From positions 12,462,802-12,526,801 of the forward strand of contig NC_045145.1 in the NCBI RefSeq assembly GCF_008831285.2: a stretch of 64,000 bases of DNA. The letters run 5' to 3'. This stretch comes from Nymphaea colorata (Eukaryota > Streptophyta > Magnoliopsida > Nymphaeales > Nymphaeaceae). Positions 1-11,561 of this stretch are shown here, piece after piece. Within the stretch, counting starts at the first letter, position 1; each line of letters starts with the position of its first letter. The position numbers and the translations under genes were made by a program. The notes under the pieces were generated by a model. The model saw only the letters and a program-made list of their open reading frames with translations, was not told the DNA's origin and searched no databases.

Positions 1-574
1 TGTCCTATTTGTTGTTCATATGGCTTGTGGTGTTGCATACCAGTTTTTGCATTCTTTTGTGCTCCTGTACACAAATATGTGTTGGTGACATGTTTTCAAC
101 AAGCGATAGTGTTCAATTGATCTTTTTCCTTTAACATAAATTGTAATTTTGGTTCCTTTCTTGTATTAAAAATCCCTAATCACACATACCTGTCTACCAA
201 ATGGCTTAAGTTTGGCTGACAATTGACACTATTAAATAATTCACACCATTTATGAGAACCTGCAGATCTGTCACGGGAGAACTAAAAGCAACACCATACA
301 ATTAATGAATCTCAGCTAACCTCACAGATATATATATATATATGGATACATGTTTGATTTCATTAAGGGAACATCATATATATTGCACTTTTGTTCTATA
401 TAATAATATTGTATTCTTTTTTAGATGTGTATCATAATACAAAATGAGGAAGGCAGGATTGGTGGTTCTATTGATCTTAAGTCCATTAAGGAGCAACCAA
501 TTCTATTGTGTCACCCTTTAGCATTATCCAATTATTTTGCGCTTGCTAATCATGTTTAATATAGTTGAATGGTT
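1..574. other. AT-rich non-coding stretch upstream of kinase relic
   Basis: No reading frame here resembles a known protein. There is a short TA microsatellite near 329-343. The kinase similarity starts abruptly near 575, so the rest of that gene is not present on this side. Confidence 0.5.
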
Positions 575-936
575 GAATTAGAATTTGGGTTGGCTGAAAA
601 GGTGTCAACCAAAGCCGATGTCTACAGCTACGGAATTCTCCTCCTTGAGGTGTTTACAAGAAGAAAGCCTACTGATGAACAGTTTGATGGGGACTTTAGT
701 TTGAGGCAATTGGTGGCTGAAGCATTTCCTGTTGCACTTTCAGAAGTCATTGACAGCAATCTTTTGAACGAAAGTAATACTACTCCAACTCAGCTGCTAT
801 GAACAAGCAACTGGTGATGATCTTGGAGATAGGCTTGTCATGTTCAAGTGTGTCTCCAAATGAGAGAGTGGACATGAAGGAAGTGGTTGTCGGGCTGCGA
901 AGGATACGACGGAAGACAAGAATGATAGAAGGATAG
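575..936 (+). pseudogene. LRR receptor kinase C-terminal fragment (LRR-XII type)
   Basis: This encodes the end of a serine/threonine kinase domain of the plant LRR receptor kinase subfamily XII (Xa21/EFR/FLS2-related immune receptors). The first reading frame (to 802) has the subdomain IX signature KADVYSYGILLLEVFT followed by RKPTDEQF, typical of this subfamily. It then reads into a stop at 800-802. A second frame (799-936) continues the family pattern with LVMILEIGLSCSSVSPNERV and ends at a natural stop after about 45 residues, so a small indel near 795-800 breaks the gene. The LRR region, transmembrane helix and the kinase N-lobe with its catalytic loop are all absent. It is a relic, not a functional receptor. 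The family is clear; the subfamily assignment rests on the C-tail pattern. Confidence 0.85.
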
Positions 937-2039
937 TTCAAATATATCCATAGATACAAATGTAGTTTGATTGCTTTCATTGAGAGCTCTCACTTGCATT
1001 TCTCAATTACAGATGCATATAGGATTTAATAAAGACATGCTTAATATGCTTGTGTGTTCCCCTCCTAAGGCATTTGGGTGACTAATCTTGTAGAACAACT
1101 CACACATTTCCAGTGCAAGTTACGTGAAAGAGGCTTTGAACTTTGTCCATTATTGCAGCTTGTGCCTTATTTTAAGTAAGGACTCCTCAATAGTGAATGA
1201 ACAATCAATGCTATTGTGTCCAGTGAAACCTATCAAAAAAATGCACAACAAGAAGGATAAACAAAAATGCACAATTCCAGTAAGTTTTGGACTGAATTCA
1301 ATTTTATCAAAAGAAGAGCCCTTGAATGAGGAGGATGAGAATTATATGCTGTGAACATCATGTGTTATTGGAGCATGCTATATGTGATGGTCCTCTAACA
1401 AAGGACCATGTGTTATGGACTAAAAATGGTCAAAAAGATCATAATGATGCTGTTAGTTAAATAGAACACCCCTCCCCCTACAGCAAAAGTGGAATTTGGA
1501 AAATCTTCTTCTACTTCCTAGGAAGTGAATCCACCATTGTTAAAAGGATGCTTGGTGTTGTCTCAAAGAATGTAATATCTTTAATCTTTTCAACCATACA
1601 AAAATGCATGAAACCAAACCCATGAACTTGCCGATGGCCATGTTCATAAATTATTTGCCAGTCACAGTTCGAAGTTCAAGGATACTACTTTATATTGAAG
1701 TATTGTGGCAGCATTGCAATATGTGTCCCAAAATTATTGTGGCTTGATATTGCCTTCTGTGCAAATAAGGTTGTTTGCATCCCAAAATTTGTTTGCATCT
1801 TGTTTTTGGAGTGTATTAAAAAACGTAAGTAGAAAAATGAAAAAGAACTAGACCATCATTTTGAGGCTTGGCCATTCCTGACACCTTTACCATGGGTAAC
1901 TAATCTTAAGGCCATCTTCATTCTTCATGCATTTCATATTCACCTAAACATTATCTTCAACTGGTGTGGTATTTGGTAAAGAAGTTAAAACTTTATAAAG
2001 CAAAGGAAGGAAATTCTTTTTAAAGGAAAGTATTTCATA
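937..2039. other. No recognisable gene
   Basis: AT-rich sequence. A 76-codon open frame (1124-1354, +) has low-complexity, lysine-rich content and no family pattern I recognise, so I do not call it a gene. Confidence 0.4.
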
Positions 2040-2263
2040 AACTTTTATCAAGACACTTAGAGAGAGTGAGATAAAGATTTTTAAGAGAGACAAAATATAG
2101 ATAGAGAAAAACTAGTAAAAGAGCAAGAGATTTTAAGAGAAAATTAAGAGAGAGAGAAATAAAAATTTATAAGTGAGTGGGAAGAAATAAAGCGAAAAAC
2201 TGGTAGAAGAGAAAGAGATTTTAATTGAAAAACTAGTAGAAGAGCAAGAGATTTTAATAAAAA

Positions 2264-2297
<34 letters not shown>

Positions 2298-2600
2298 TAA
2301 ATATTTTTAAGAGAACAATGTGTGCGAGAGGGATAGAGAGATAAAGATTTTGAAAAGAAAGGAAATAAATAAAGAGAGAAAAAACTAGTAGAATAGCAAA
2401 AGATTTTAAGAAAAAATTAGAGAGAGAGAGAGAGAGAGATGTAAAGATTTTTAAGGGAGAGAAAAGAAATAGAGAAAGGAAAATTTGTGAAGATAGATTT
2501 TAAGGGAATAATTAGAAAGATATAAAGATTCCAAGAGAAAAAAATGAAAAAATGAGGAAGAGTGAAGAAAAAATGATTTAACAACGAGATATTTTAAGTC
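2040..2600. repeat. GA/purine-rich low-complexity tract with microsatellites
   Basis: About 560 bases made largely of degenerate purine runs built around AGAGAGA, AAGATTTTAAG and GAAAAACTAGTAGAA phrases that recur several times (for example near 2110, 2200, 2227 and 2382). It includes a TG run followed by an AG run at about 2264-2297 and a pure AG run near 2411-2429. It looks like a decayed minisatellite of about 60-70 bp units plus simple repeats. Confidence 0.75.
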
Positions 2601-3189
2601 CTTTTTTTCTTATATAGAAATTTAAATTTATGAGATAATTTTGAAAATTTTCAACTTCAATATTTTTATGTAAGCAGGGGAGGAACTTGTGCTTCAATCC
2701 CGTTAGGATGACACTCTTTTAAAGCTGGATCACTGCTTTAAGACTACAAATAGGACGATCAATAGGTATTTTCTCAAGGGAATGAGGATTTGAAGGATGT
2801 AAACTAATTGTTTCTTCCCTGATTTGGACTATCCACAACCTCAAAAATCAATATAAAAGCAAAAAAATCCAACCACAGGCTCTCATCCTCATCGTTCATC
2901 CATCTATAAATAGAAAAATCAACTGGCAAAACATGCACATTTTCTATGTGTAGAGACATAACGAAGGCATACATTCAATGGAAGGTGAAAAATAAAAATA
3001 ATTTTTTTTTTAAAAAAAAACATATCATGCCTATTTGAGTTGAACAAATAAACAAGACTTGGTTCACGTTGCACATGGCTGTTAACTCTAAATAAGAAAT
3101 TTCAAGAGCTCACTTACATGGCCATGGGGAGATGATGAAGGGAAGAGAAAGAAAAAATGAGACTACATGCCTCATGATGGTATGTGCTG
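2601..3189. other. No recognisable gene
   Basis: AT-rich sequence with homopolymer A and T runs near 3001-3020. Nothing coding was recognised. Confidence 0.4.
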
Positions 3190-3655
3190 GGGTGAAAGAT
3201 TCCCCAACCCGATAAAAAAAACTTGCTGGGCTGAGCTAGGCTAGGCTAGGTTGGCCTGACTCTGAGTCGGGTATAGAAGGCCTAATTCTGTTCAATATAC
3301 ACATTTAAACCCCACCTCTCCACTTTCATTTTTTTTGTTCTTTCTCTCTCTCTAAAATCTTTTTCACCATAACGCCAACATTTGGCTTCCTTATTACGTT
3401 GATTCTTTTTAAAAGCTCTTTGGTGCATCCCCAAACATCTCTTAAAAAGTAGTGATGTGTCGCCGAAGGTTTTGAAGATATTAGAAAGGAAACTTTTTAG
3501 TTTTAAATAAAAGTTGACATCAAACCGGCTCCATGACGGACAGAAGCATGATGGTCTGACTCTGCCCAATAATTGATAAGAAGACCTTCATTAATGCATA
3601 GAGCCCGATTTATTGAGCATCAGACCATTCCCACCCAACCTGATGCACAGCCCTA
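3190..3655. repeat. Degenerate interspersed repeat (GGGTCGGG/AGCCCGA type)
   Basis: The segment starts with CCCAACCCGA-like and GGGCTGAGCTAGGCTAGGC phrases. It ends with CCCAACCTGATGCACAGCCC, the reverse complement of the GGGCTGTGCA ends common in plant non-autonomous elements. Both ends carry related GGTTGGG-type words in opposite orientation, as in a decayed TIR element. No target-site duplication could be resolved. Confidence 0.35.
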
Positions 3656-4395
3656 GAAGAATTAAAGGCGTAATATGCGCTGGGGTAAGTCACAAGCGAG
3701 CTCTATTGGAATAGTGTTTTATAGGACAGTGGTTCCTGAGTGGGCGTTATTTTCGTATTTTAGTTAGGAAATTTGGGTCAGGCTGAGATACCGGAGAAAC
3801 TTTGACATAGAACCTACAAAAGGCGTTCATGAAGTTGGTTAATGAACACAAGTTCATACTTGTAAGTAATAGCACATTGCACCAAAATTTTGTGTGTCAG
3901 TATGGTTAATGAATATGTTCCTGTTTAAATAGAAAAAAGAAATTTGTTTTACAGATAAAAAAATTTGAAAAAAGTGAAAAAGCTGAAAAAGAGAGTTCGT
4001 TTTCTGTAATTTCAAAGATGCCCCTTTTTGTTTTTCTTTTTGCATATGATTGTTGCATGCACTGGCCAGTGCACACAACTCGAACTACTGTTTTGAGTCC
4101 CACCACCCCCTTCCTCCCTTTCTCTTATACGTTTTCTGTATTCCTTTATTGTTTTTGACAATTATTGCAAAATCATTGACAATTTGTCACTTAATTATAT
4201 GTTCTCTCTCTCTCTCTCTTTCTGCCTTTATCTAGATATCATGCCTTTCCATGTAACGTAAACAAAAGAATTGGAACTGCCCAGTCACTTACTTGGTAAG
4301 ATGGATAGAGTTTAAATGTCATTTTCCATCTTGATCACATGCCCAATTGAACCGTTCCAAAAAAAAAAAAACAGATATGGGAAAGAAATTAATCT
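3656..4395. other. No recognisable gene
   Basis: AT-rich non-coding sequence with a CT microsatellite at about 4205-4220 and an A run at about 4360-4371. Open frames here are short and unlike known families. Confidence 0.4.
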
Positions 4396-4735
4396 CTGAC
4401 TAAGAAATGAATCGTCTTCGCACTTAAGAAATAACATTCGACTGGATTTGGATTCAGATTACGATATATATAAGTATCAGATCGGATACGGATTCAGATC
4501 AGATTTAATTTTAAGTAATTAATCATATCCAATGCTCCTACATTTTGAAAATCTTCTAGATACAGTTCAAAATTTGTATTCGGATTGTGAAACCAGATCT
4601 TGAATTCAGATTCAGAGATGATATCTCTCCATTCTATTAAAATCTGAGTTTGGATACCAGTATGTGAATACCTAAAGAAACGGACATGGTGAAGAGTATA
4701 CCCAATTTAAATCCAATCCATTAACATCCCAAGAA
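4396..4735. repeat. GATTCAGAT-type repeat (hAT-MITE-like)
   Basis: Dense degenerate GATTCAGAT/GGATTTGGAT words. The right edge TTAACATCCC is the reverse complement of the GGGATGTYAA ends that terminate the better preserved elements at 43758 and 44466. The left part (4396-4530) is closely repeated at 5143-5288, including the phrase GATATATATAAGTATC. It is probably a decayed member of the same non-autonomous DNA-element family. Confidence 0.5.
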
Positions 4736-4764
4736 CATTGCTTTAGACAGAAAAAGAAAGAAAG

Positions 4765-5037
4765 GCACTGGGGGCCGAAGCACTTCCCATACCAATCTCA
4801 GATGTCATTGATGGCCATCATCTCCAGGAAAGCAATGGTACTGCAACTGAAAAACTGACTGCTTGGAATGAGCTGTTGGTGATGATCATGGAGATAGGGC
4901 TGTCATGTTCATGGGAGTCATCAATTGTAAGAATGAACATGAATGAGGTAGTCGCCAGGCTTAAAATAATACCCCTGAGCCTAATGAGTGCCATCCCCAT
5001 CTCTTGGGCATGGTTGCACAGTGAAGATCAAAGATGA
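4765..5037 (+). pseudogene. Second LRR receptor kinase C-terminal fragment
   Basis: A 90-codon open frame without a usable start encodes the extreme C-terminus of an LRR-XII type receptor kinase. It contains PISDVIDGHHL, equivalent to the SEVIDSNLL segment of the first relic at 575-936. It continues with LLVMIMEIGLSCSWES and MNEVVARLKII, matching the LVMILEIGLSCSS and MKEVVVGLRRI segments of that relic. The frame is open through to a stop at 5035-5037, but it is missing everything before kinase subdomain X. It is a second, more truncated and diverged copy in the same orientation, consistent with a decayed tandem receptor-kinase cluster. Confidence 0.75.
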
Positions 5038-5142
5038 GGGTCACAGTCGACTGTAAGTTGAATATCTCAAGTCATCCTCTCCTGCTTTTGAATTTGCTAA
5101 GAACAACTTCTATCGCATAACCAGAAGGCCACAACCCAAATC

Positions 5143-6070
5143 TGACTAAGAAATTGATTGTCTTCGGGTTTAACAAATAACATCCGACTGGTTTCTGATT
5201 CAGATTCTGATATATATAAGTATCGGATCAGATACAGATTCAGATCAGATTTAGTTAGATTTAGTTTAAAGTAATTAATCATATCCAAAAGGCCACCACC
5301 CAAATATGGAACCATTTCTCGATGTCCACAAGCTCCAGCATGCTGATACTCTAGGAGAAGCTGAAGTTATTCGGCAACCTTCTCATTAAGAACATCGTGA
5401 ACAGTCATCACCGACACTCTTGGAGGAGTTGGGAGGACTCAAGAGAACGACTGACCATGGTTTTCTTGAAAATCGATGGACCTAAATACAAAAATAAAAG
5501 TGCAAAATATTAGAATACGATTTGACTTTGGATACGAATGACCAGGCATCTGATTCAAATAAAATACATTCTTGACAGTATGGCTACTTATATACTCAGA
5601 TTTGAGCTTGGATACGAATTTAAAAAAGCAGTTACATCCAAATTTGAATCCCAAATCAGATTGCACAATCTGAATCTGTTTTCTTTCCTCGTCCAAAACT
5701 GAATCCAAAATCAGATTTCATAATTTGAATCTGAGTTAAATCCATTCTTTCATCCTAATATGAATCTGAAATCTGAAATCCGAATCCGATTTTTATGTTC
5801 ATATTTGAATTTGAATCTGAATCCATATTTTGAACTGAATCTGGCTGATTTACAAACTGTAAGAGCATTGAATACAGAATTTTTATTTAAATATAAATCC
5901 CATCTGGATTTGATCAGATATTTTTGCATATTTGAATCTAAATCTGAATTCGATTGAATATTTTTATATGACTAAATCTAAATCCGTTCCGATATTATGC
6001 ATATATGAATCTAAATCTAATCGGACGTCATTTCTTAATTTCAAATCCTATCTGATTTTTTAGTTGATTA
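5143..6070. repeat. GATTCAGAT-type repeat element carrying a foreign segment
   Basis: Degenerate GAATCTGAATC/GATTCAGATTC words fill most of this stretch, GATTCAG-like on the left and CTGAATC-like on the right, giving an inverted layout. Left flank words (AATAACATCCGACTGG near 5185) are mirrored by AATCGGACGTCATTTCTTA near 6021-6039 in reverse complement. Between about 5289 and 5484 lies a non-repetitive block that recurs at 6790-6986. This looks like a large non-autonomous TIR element that contains or was invaded by unrelated DNA. Confidence 0.45.
5271..5610. repeat. Copy 1 of a duplicated ~0.33 kb segment
   Basis: Starting at AAGTAATTAATC, this block is nearly identical to 6772-7104, including the phrases CCACCACCCAAATATGG and ATTCGGCAACCTTCTC. 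It ends within GATTCAGAT-type repeat sequence. It holds no gene I recognise. Confidence 0.85.
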
Positions 6071-6099
6071 GTAAATTTCTTTTCTTCATCCAAATGTTT

Positions 6100-6466
6100 T
6101 TGGAACACTTGGCTTGGACATTAAATTCAAATCAGAGTCAACTCAAGCTGGACTCGAATTTGCTCTGTTAAGCTCAAGCTTAACTCAAAACTCGTGATTA
6201 TAAACAACTGAAGTTCAAGTTTTATAAAATTGATTTGATTGAACTTGAGTAAACCATTTATCTAGGAATTCTTTTGAAAATTTTCAAACTAAAAACCAAA
6301 AAAAGAAATCAGGTCAAATGGGGAGTTGGTAAACGAGCTTAAAAGAGTCATGCTCGAGCAGTGGCTTGGTCTATCGGATGGAGTTCGAGCTGCCATTGTA
6401 TAGCTAACTCGAGCTCGAGCCAAGCTGAATGAGTTCGATTTTGACTCGGCCCTTATACAGCCCTAC
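6100..6466. repeat. Degenerate GAGCTCGAG-type interspersed repeat
   Basis: Repeated CTCAAGCT, GAGCTCGAG and CGAGCTTA words occur in both orientations. The segment closes with GACTCGGCCCTTATACAGCC, whose reverse complement GGCTGTATAAGGGCCGAGTC resembles termini of common plant non-autonomous repeats. No clear terminal repeat pair or target-site duplication was found. Confidence 0.4.
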
Positions 6467-6771
6467 AAGTGGATCAAGTGTGTGCTGTAGTGGTGTGAGG
6501 TGCCCGTGTATTGAGAGTGCTCACAGCATGAGCACTCAATGATCACTTCTAGTTTTAAGTTTGACAGCACAAGTGCTGAATGTTTAAACTTTTAGGTGGC
6601 ATCCTCCCTCAAAATGATATAATGAGATCATTCTCCTAAAAGATGGTCCCTTCATCCAACTGACCTCAGAATGGATCACTTTGGCCCCTTCAAAAATTTT
6701 TAAAAACATAATGGCTTCAGTGACTGCTGTTGGAGTGTTGAGTCTGATCCATACTTGATAGCTTTAGTTTT
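6467..6771. other. No recognisable gene
   Basis: Short unique stretch between two repeats. Nothing coding was recognised. Confidence 0.4.
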
Positions 6772-7104
6772 AAGTAATTAATCGTACCCAAAAGGCCACC
6801 ACCCAAATATGGAACCATTTCTCAATGTCCACAAGCTCCAGCATGCTGATACTCTTGGAGAAGCTGAAGTTATTCGGCAACCTTCTCATTAAGAACATCG
6901 TGAACAGTCATCACCGACACTCTTGGAGAAGTTGGGAGGACTCAAGAGAATGACTGACCATGGTTTTCTTGAAAATCGATGGACCTAAAACAAAAATAAA
7001 GTGCAAAATATTAGAATACGATTCGACTTGGATACAAATGACAATGGATCCGATTCAAATAAAATACATTCTTGACAGTATGGACTTATATACTCAGATT
7101 CGAG
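6772..7104. repeat. Copy 2 of the duplicated ~0.33 kb segment, cut by the gap
   Basis: Direct repeat of 5271-5610 with only scattered substitutions and small deletions (for example ATCGTACCC for ATCATATCC at the start). The match runs to the first N, so the true end of this copy is hidden in the gap. Confidence 0.85.
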
Positions 7105-7204
7105 NNNNNNNNNNNNNNNNNNNNNNNNNNNNNNNNNNNNNNNNNNNNNNNNNNNNNNNNNNNNNNNNNNNNNNNNNNNNNNNNNNNNNNNNNNNNNNNN
7201 NNNN
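7105..7204. other. Assembly gap, 100 N
   Basis: Exactly 100 undetermined bases, the usual placeholder for a gap of unknown length. Reading frames across it carry no information. Confidence 0.99.
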
Positions 7205-8744
7205 TTTATGGAGTCTGTATGTGTGGAATGTACGCCCATGGTGATGATGTGCTGGGTGTCACGCATTCGAGCAGATTCGACAAGGAAAGCTATATGTCTT
7301 ACAGTGGAAGCCTTCACTTTTCTTTTGATTTGGTGTGGAAGTCGATCATTTCTTGGTTATTGAAGCGGTGGTGTGCAGAAAATGTGGTCCCTTTTCCCTG
7401 TTCTAGGTGAATTTTGTAAAGAATGAAGCTCTCTTATTTGTTTAAATGCATGTAGATGGCCTTTTTAATTTTGCATCTGGCCTGTAAAGTGGGACACTGT
7501 TTTTCCTTTAACGGAATGGAGCATCGGTCGGCTACCCCTTTTTTGTTGAGCGCTGGAGAGTCGGTTAGATGTCATACTTGTCCCTAATGAACCTTTGCCT
7601 ATCGTAGTGGTGATTGTGAAGAGCTATCCATCACTAGCAGCTATTGGTCGCTAGAGAAGAATTCTATCTTTTAGAATTTCGTATGCATAGAGGAATGGGG
7701 CTCGTTTGCTGTTGCTAGATTTGGATATTACCAAGTTATCACACCATTTGGGGATTTCATGTTACATGTGGATCTATTATATTTTTCCTATTTTTGATGC
7801 TTTTTCTGTGGAGAATTTCATCAGAATCATTTTCTTTACTGATAGTCCATCTTTGAACCTTTTTGAAAACTTTATCTCCATGGCGTTAACTGTTTTCGGG
7901 GTTTTTCTTCTTTTCTTTTAATCACTTAGGAAGCAGTAACCAATATTCTGCCACATTCTGTGATAACTCTCTTTTGATCTTGTAGTTCTGCGTATGATGA
8001 GTTAAGTTTTGGAAGATTTTCACTTTGATGCTGCTGGGAGGAACTGTGAGACGTGGAAGGTTAGAAACTGGGATGTAAACACCAACTCTAGTTGCCCTGT
8101 GTTAAAATATGAAAATCTGATCTACTCTCATGCATCAAAGTGTAGCAAGTTGAACAACCTACAAATGGAATCGGCTACACTTTTTTGATGAATTGCATTA
8201 ATATCTGTTGTGATGCTTGAGAACACAAGCACCATGTTGTATTCTCTTATTTAGAATGCAGTTAATACATCAGGTTCCATTATGTCAAAAACTGTAGCCC
8301 TAATTGTTTTTGGAATTACTTAAAAAATTCTTTCCTTAACAAAATGTTTCTTATTCCAGCGTTTACATTGTGGGTGCATCGTTTCAGCTCATACATCTTG
8401 CTCCTGGATGTGTGAATGCATTCTGGCCAAAAGTTCGCTTAATCAGTACTTTATTGGAAAAAAAACCATAATATTTTTGTTACATATTGCACACATTGTT
8501 TTGGCTTATGGTTGACTGGCTGATCCACAACCCAATGAACAAACTCTCGTTCAGCACTTTCACGATTTTATATCATTGGTAACAAAATTAGTCCAACATC
8601 CAAATTATTTTTGGAAAAAACCCCTAAAAATGCATCCTAAATGTACTTGTTGTGAATATGAAATTCATGATGCATGATGTAAAAAAATTCTCATCTTAAT
8701 CTTATTTATTTTCTATCATTTTGATCAATTTGCTTCGGGGCATC
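7205..8744. other. No recognisable gene
   Basis: AT-rich unique-looking sequence. The frame leaving the gap on the plus strand ends at a stop near 7410 and resembles no family I know. Another short frame at 7706-7921 is hydrophobic by composition only. It could be intron or 3' flank of a gene hidden by the gap, but nothing shows this. Confidence 0.35.
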
Positions 8745-10770
8745 TGATGACTGCCCTTGTAGCTCTGAAAAGAGATCAAGTTGTATCACTTCTCAAGATC
8801 TATTGGGGTTAACATGCTGAGGAAGGTTAAAAGAATAGAGATTACAAAATTTCATTCCCAAGTCAAACACAGCCCCAACTGAATATATCTCTTAGGACTG
8901 ATATACAAATAGTGGTTCCCTCCCAAGTTTCAACATACTACAAATCAAGAATGGGAATGTGAGGCTTTACAAGCATCAACGATACAAAAAGATCTCTCCC
9001 TTACTCCACAATCACATCATCCATGCCCAACCATACATTTAATCCCTAGGTCGAGCATTCCACACCTTTGCCCTAGGATAGTTCAACAACTTGGAATGTG
9101 TCCTCACCTAGGTGAGCTTTGGATGATTCACGAATGGCTGCAAATCTGAAGGTTGGCTGGAAATCAAATACACCCAACCACGCAGCTATAGGGGGTTTCG
9201 AATGTACCTTACTGGAGCTAGTCCAGCACTCACAGAGGAAGAAGACCAAGTATATCCTCGGTATTCAGCAATACTCCACAGCTCAATCGGCTACAAGTCC
9301 TTCGATGGAGGTCAATCTCCAATGCGCAGGCTCCTAGTGTTAAGACAACACTAGCGTTTCGGGCGATTTCACCCAAGTCTATAACAGAATTTGGGGAAAT
9401 GGGGGAGAATCCCTCTCGCAGGTGTGGAACCAGCTCCCAGACTAGCGTTCCTTCAAAAAATCATAACTCCGTGTACAAAGGTCCAAAAAACATGAAATTT
9501 GATTTGGAGGAAGCCAAGATCAGGAGGATTAGTTGCTCCAAAAATCACCCCAAAGTTGCCTGAAATCAGCCTGTCGCATGACTCAGGCAACTTCTGGAGC
9601 CAGTCACCTTAAAAAATTTGCCACAATTCAAAAGTAGCTCGGATTGAGCTCAAATTTGGACTAGTGATAGCTGAGATTCTGATGTACGAACACCTAAAAT
9701 TCAGCTTCCAAAAGGTGAGTCGTTGAGGATTGAAATCAACCTAGCTTCTGGTGTCACTCAGAACTGTGCCGCCTAATTCCACGATCTGCCGTCATGATTC
9801 CGATCAACTCCGACGAACTATCCAAAACAGCTCAGATTCTTCCCAAACTTCACCAGAATGATCCCCCAAGAGTTATGAAGATGTCTGAGCCATTTCTCCG
9901 CCCAGGTGAACCTCCGATTGCCGGAATTGTACTGATTTTTAGAGATTGTTGTCGCTGTCTTCAGAACAAGAATTCAGCCTCTGTTTCTTCATCTTCAGTC
10001 CGTCGATTCCTCACTGTTTCACTCTGTAGCTCGTCTCAAGGGATACACAACAATTATTCACAGATTGCGATAGTAAGAATTGATTCTTAAAAGAATTGAA
10101 ATCGATCTAAGTCAAACATTAGACGATCTGCCTGAAATAGGGATCGTTCTCGCCTAAACTCGTCAGCATCTCAAATCCCTCTCAAATCCTTCGATCTCAG
10201 TCAGATCAGACCGATCTATTCCTCCCGTTAGATGAGTTGACCCAAATCAATCAAAACGTCAGCATCCTCTCCACTTCTGATCGGGTAAACAGACAGTTCT
10301 TGTGGTAGAATATCCACGAAGAAGGATTTCTTACCGATTGAGAAATTACTCCGACTATCGACGTGTAGTGCAGAAATTCCTCGGATGAGCTACGATCTGC
10401 TGCGCAACCGAATGATCCTTCTTCCGATTCCAGCCTCTAAGTGCCTCAAGGATTGGGGAGCACTTGCACAGTATTTGACATCTATAGTTGCAGTAGCCTT
10501 GCCGGTTCGGCTCCTCTGGTTTTGTAGGCAATCTTCTTCTCCAGCAAATTCTTCTTCACTGGCCTAGCTTTTCGCACCACACTTAAGCAGATCAGACTCT
10601 CTCATGTGGTAGAGAAAAGGTTTCTTTTGTTGATTCAATTTCTAAAAGTTACAGGTTTTGGCACAGTCTCTAGCTTATATGCCGCTAGACTGTCTTGGGT
10701 TTAACCCGTTGTCTCGGACTGATACGAGTACAAGACCTGACTCAATCAAATCCAAAACAAAATAAATACA
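8745..10770 (-). repeat. Ty3/gypsy-type LTR, copy A (3' LTR)
   Basis: Long direct repeat of 13817-16436, about 2.0 kb, with roughly 90% identity judged by eye. The plus-strand left edge TGATGACTGCCCTTG matches TGATGTGACCTGCCCTTG at the other copy. Beside that other copy lies the primer-binding site, which fixes this side as the 3' end of the LTR on the minus strand. The other edge is set tentatively at ATACA (10766-10770), where the minus strand would begin TGTATT; it is not backed by a clear polypurine tract and could be off by tens of bases. This copy lacks about 530 bases present in copy B. Small open frames inside (such as 9794-10090) are conserved only because the LTR is duplicated. Confidence 0.75.
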
Positions 10771-11561
10771 ATGACTCGGTCTGGGCTTGAACCCAGCCGT
10801 GATGCGCTCAGGTTAGCCTGAGCTCTTGCCAACTTGACCCGGACGCACTCTTGGTTGCGCCCAGTCTTCCTTGGTCTCTTACAGCTGATGTAGTCTTTCT
10901 CCGCCCGAACCAGCAACCTCTGCTCTTCAGCCTTGTTGTGCTGACCACTGACCTGACCGAACCTAGTACATTCCATGCTCTGCTCAGCTGAGTGAACCTT
11001 GCTTGAACCCATTGTATGCTTCTCGCTCTCGTCACCGGCTGCAATCTGTAGGCCACAACTCTATTTTGTCTTCAGATTAACCTCACAATGGATATCGCTG
11101 CCCTCCGCAATCTCCCTGGCCGGCTTGCGCCTAACGCCTTACGGTTCGATCTCCTCAAAGGTAAGGTTAACCTCACTAGCCTCTGGACTGCCTATCTCAA
11201 TCGGCCCTTCAGTCTTGCACTCTACATTTAGCACCTCGGCTTTGCTCAACATGGAATTAGCCTCACTTCGCTCAAAACACCTTGGCCCTCCCTGTATCTT
11301 CTCTCGGTCAAACTCACAATGCCTTAAAGTCAATGGCTTCAACTGATGCCGTGCTAGCCATCTCCCCGCTTCTGACCATGACTTTATAGCAGCTGGTATC
11401 CCGACTACGTCCTCGGCAGCCTCCCGGCCACACTCGACTGTGTTCTAGGTAGGTGCACTTCAAGTCACCCCCATTGAATGGAGCTTGTCCCCAATCTCTC
11501 TGTTAACAGCCATCATGGTCTGTTGGAACTGCCTTAATACAGTTCACATCTGCACCCTCAC
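10771..11561 (-). mobile_element. Internal tail of the gypsy element, no RT
   Basis: This is the region between protease and 3' LTR where an autonomous Ty3/gypsy element would carry reverse transcriptase, RNase H and integrase. I find no YxDD, RNase H or integrase pattern on either strand. Instead there are short, partly overlapping frames open on both strands, whose products I do not recognise. Almost the same sequence recurs at 16437-17230 with only about 1% difference. The element therefore looks non-autonomous and would have depended on a relative for reverse transcription. Confidence 0.65.

Noticed and set aside
6960-7410. Open frames spanning the N run
   Set aside because: Translation through undetermined bases is meaningless.
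9794-10090. 98-codon open frame, similar to one at 15448
   Set aside because: Lies inside the gypsy LTR; conserved only because the LTR is duplicated, with no family match.
10746-11346. Overlapping open frames on both strands, repeated at 16412-17012
   Set aside because: Open on both strands and kept by a recent duplication; no similarity to RT, integrase or other element proteins, so not called as genes.
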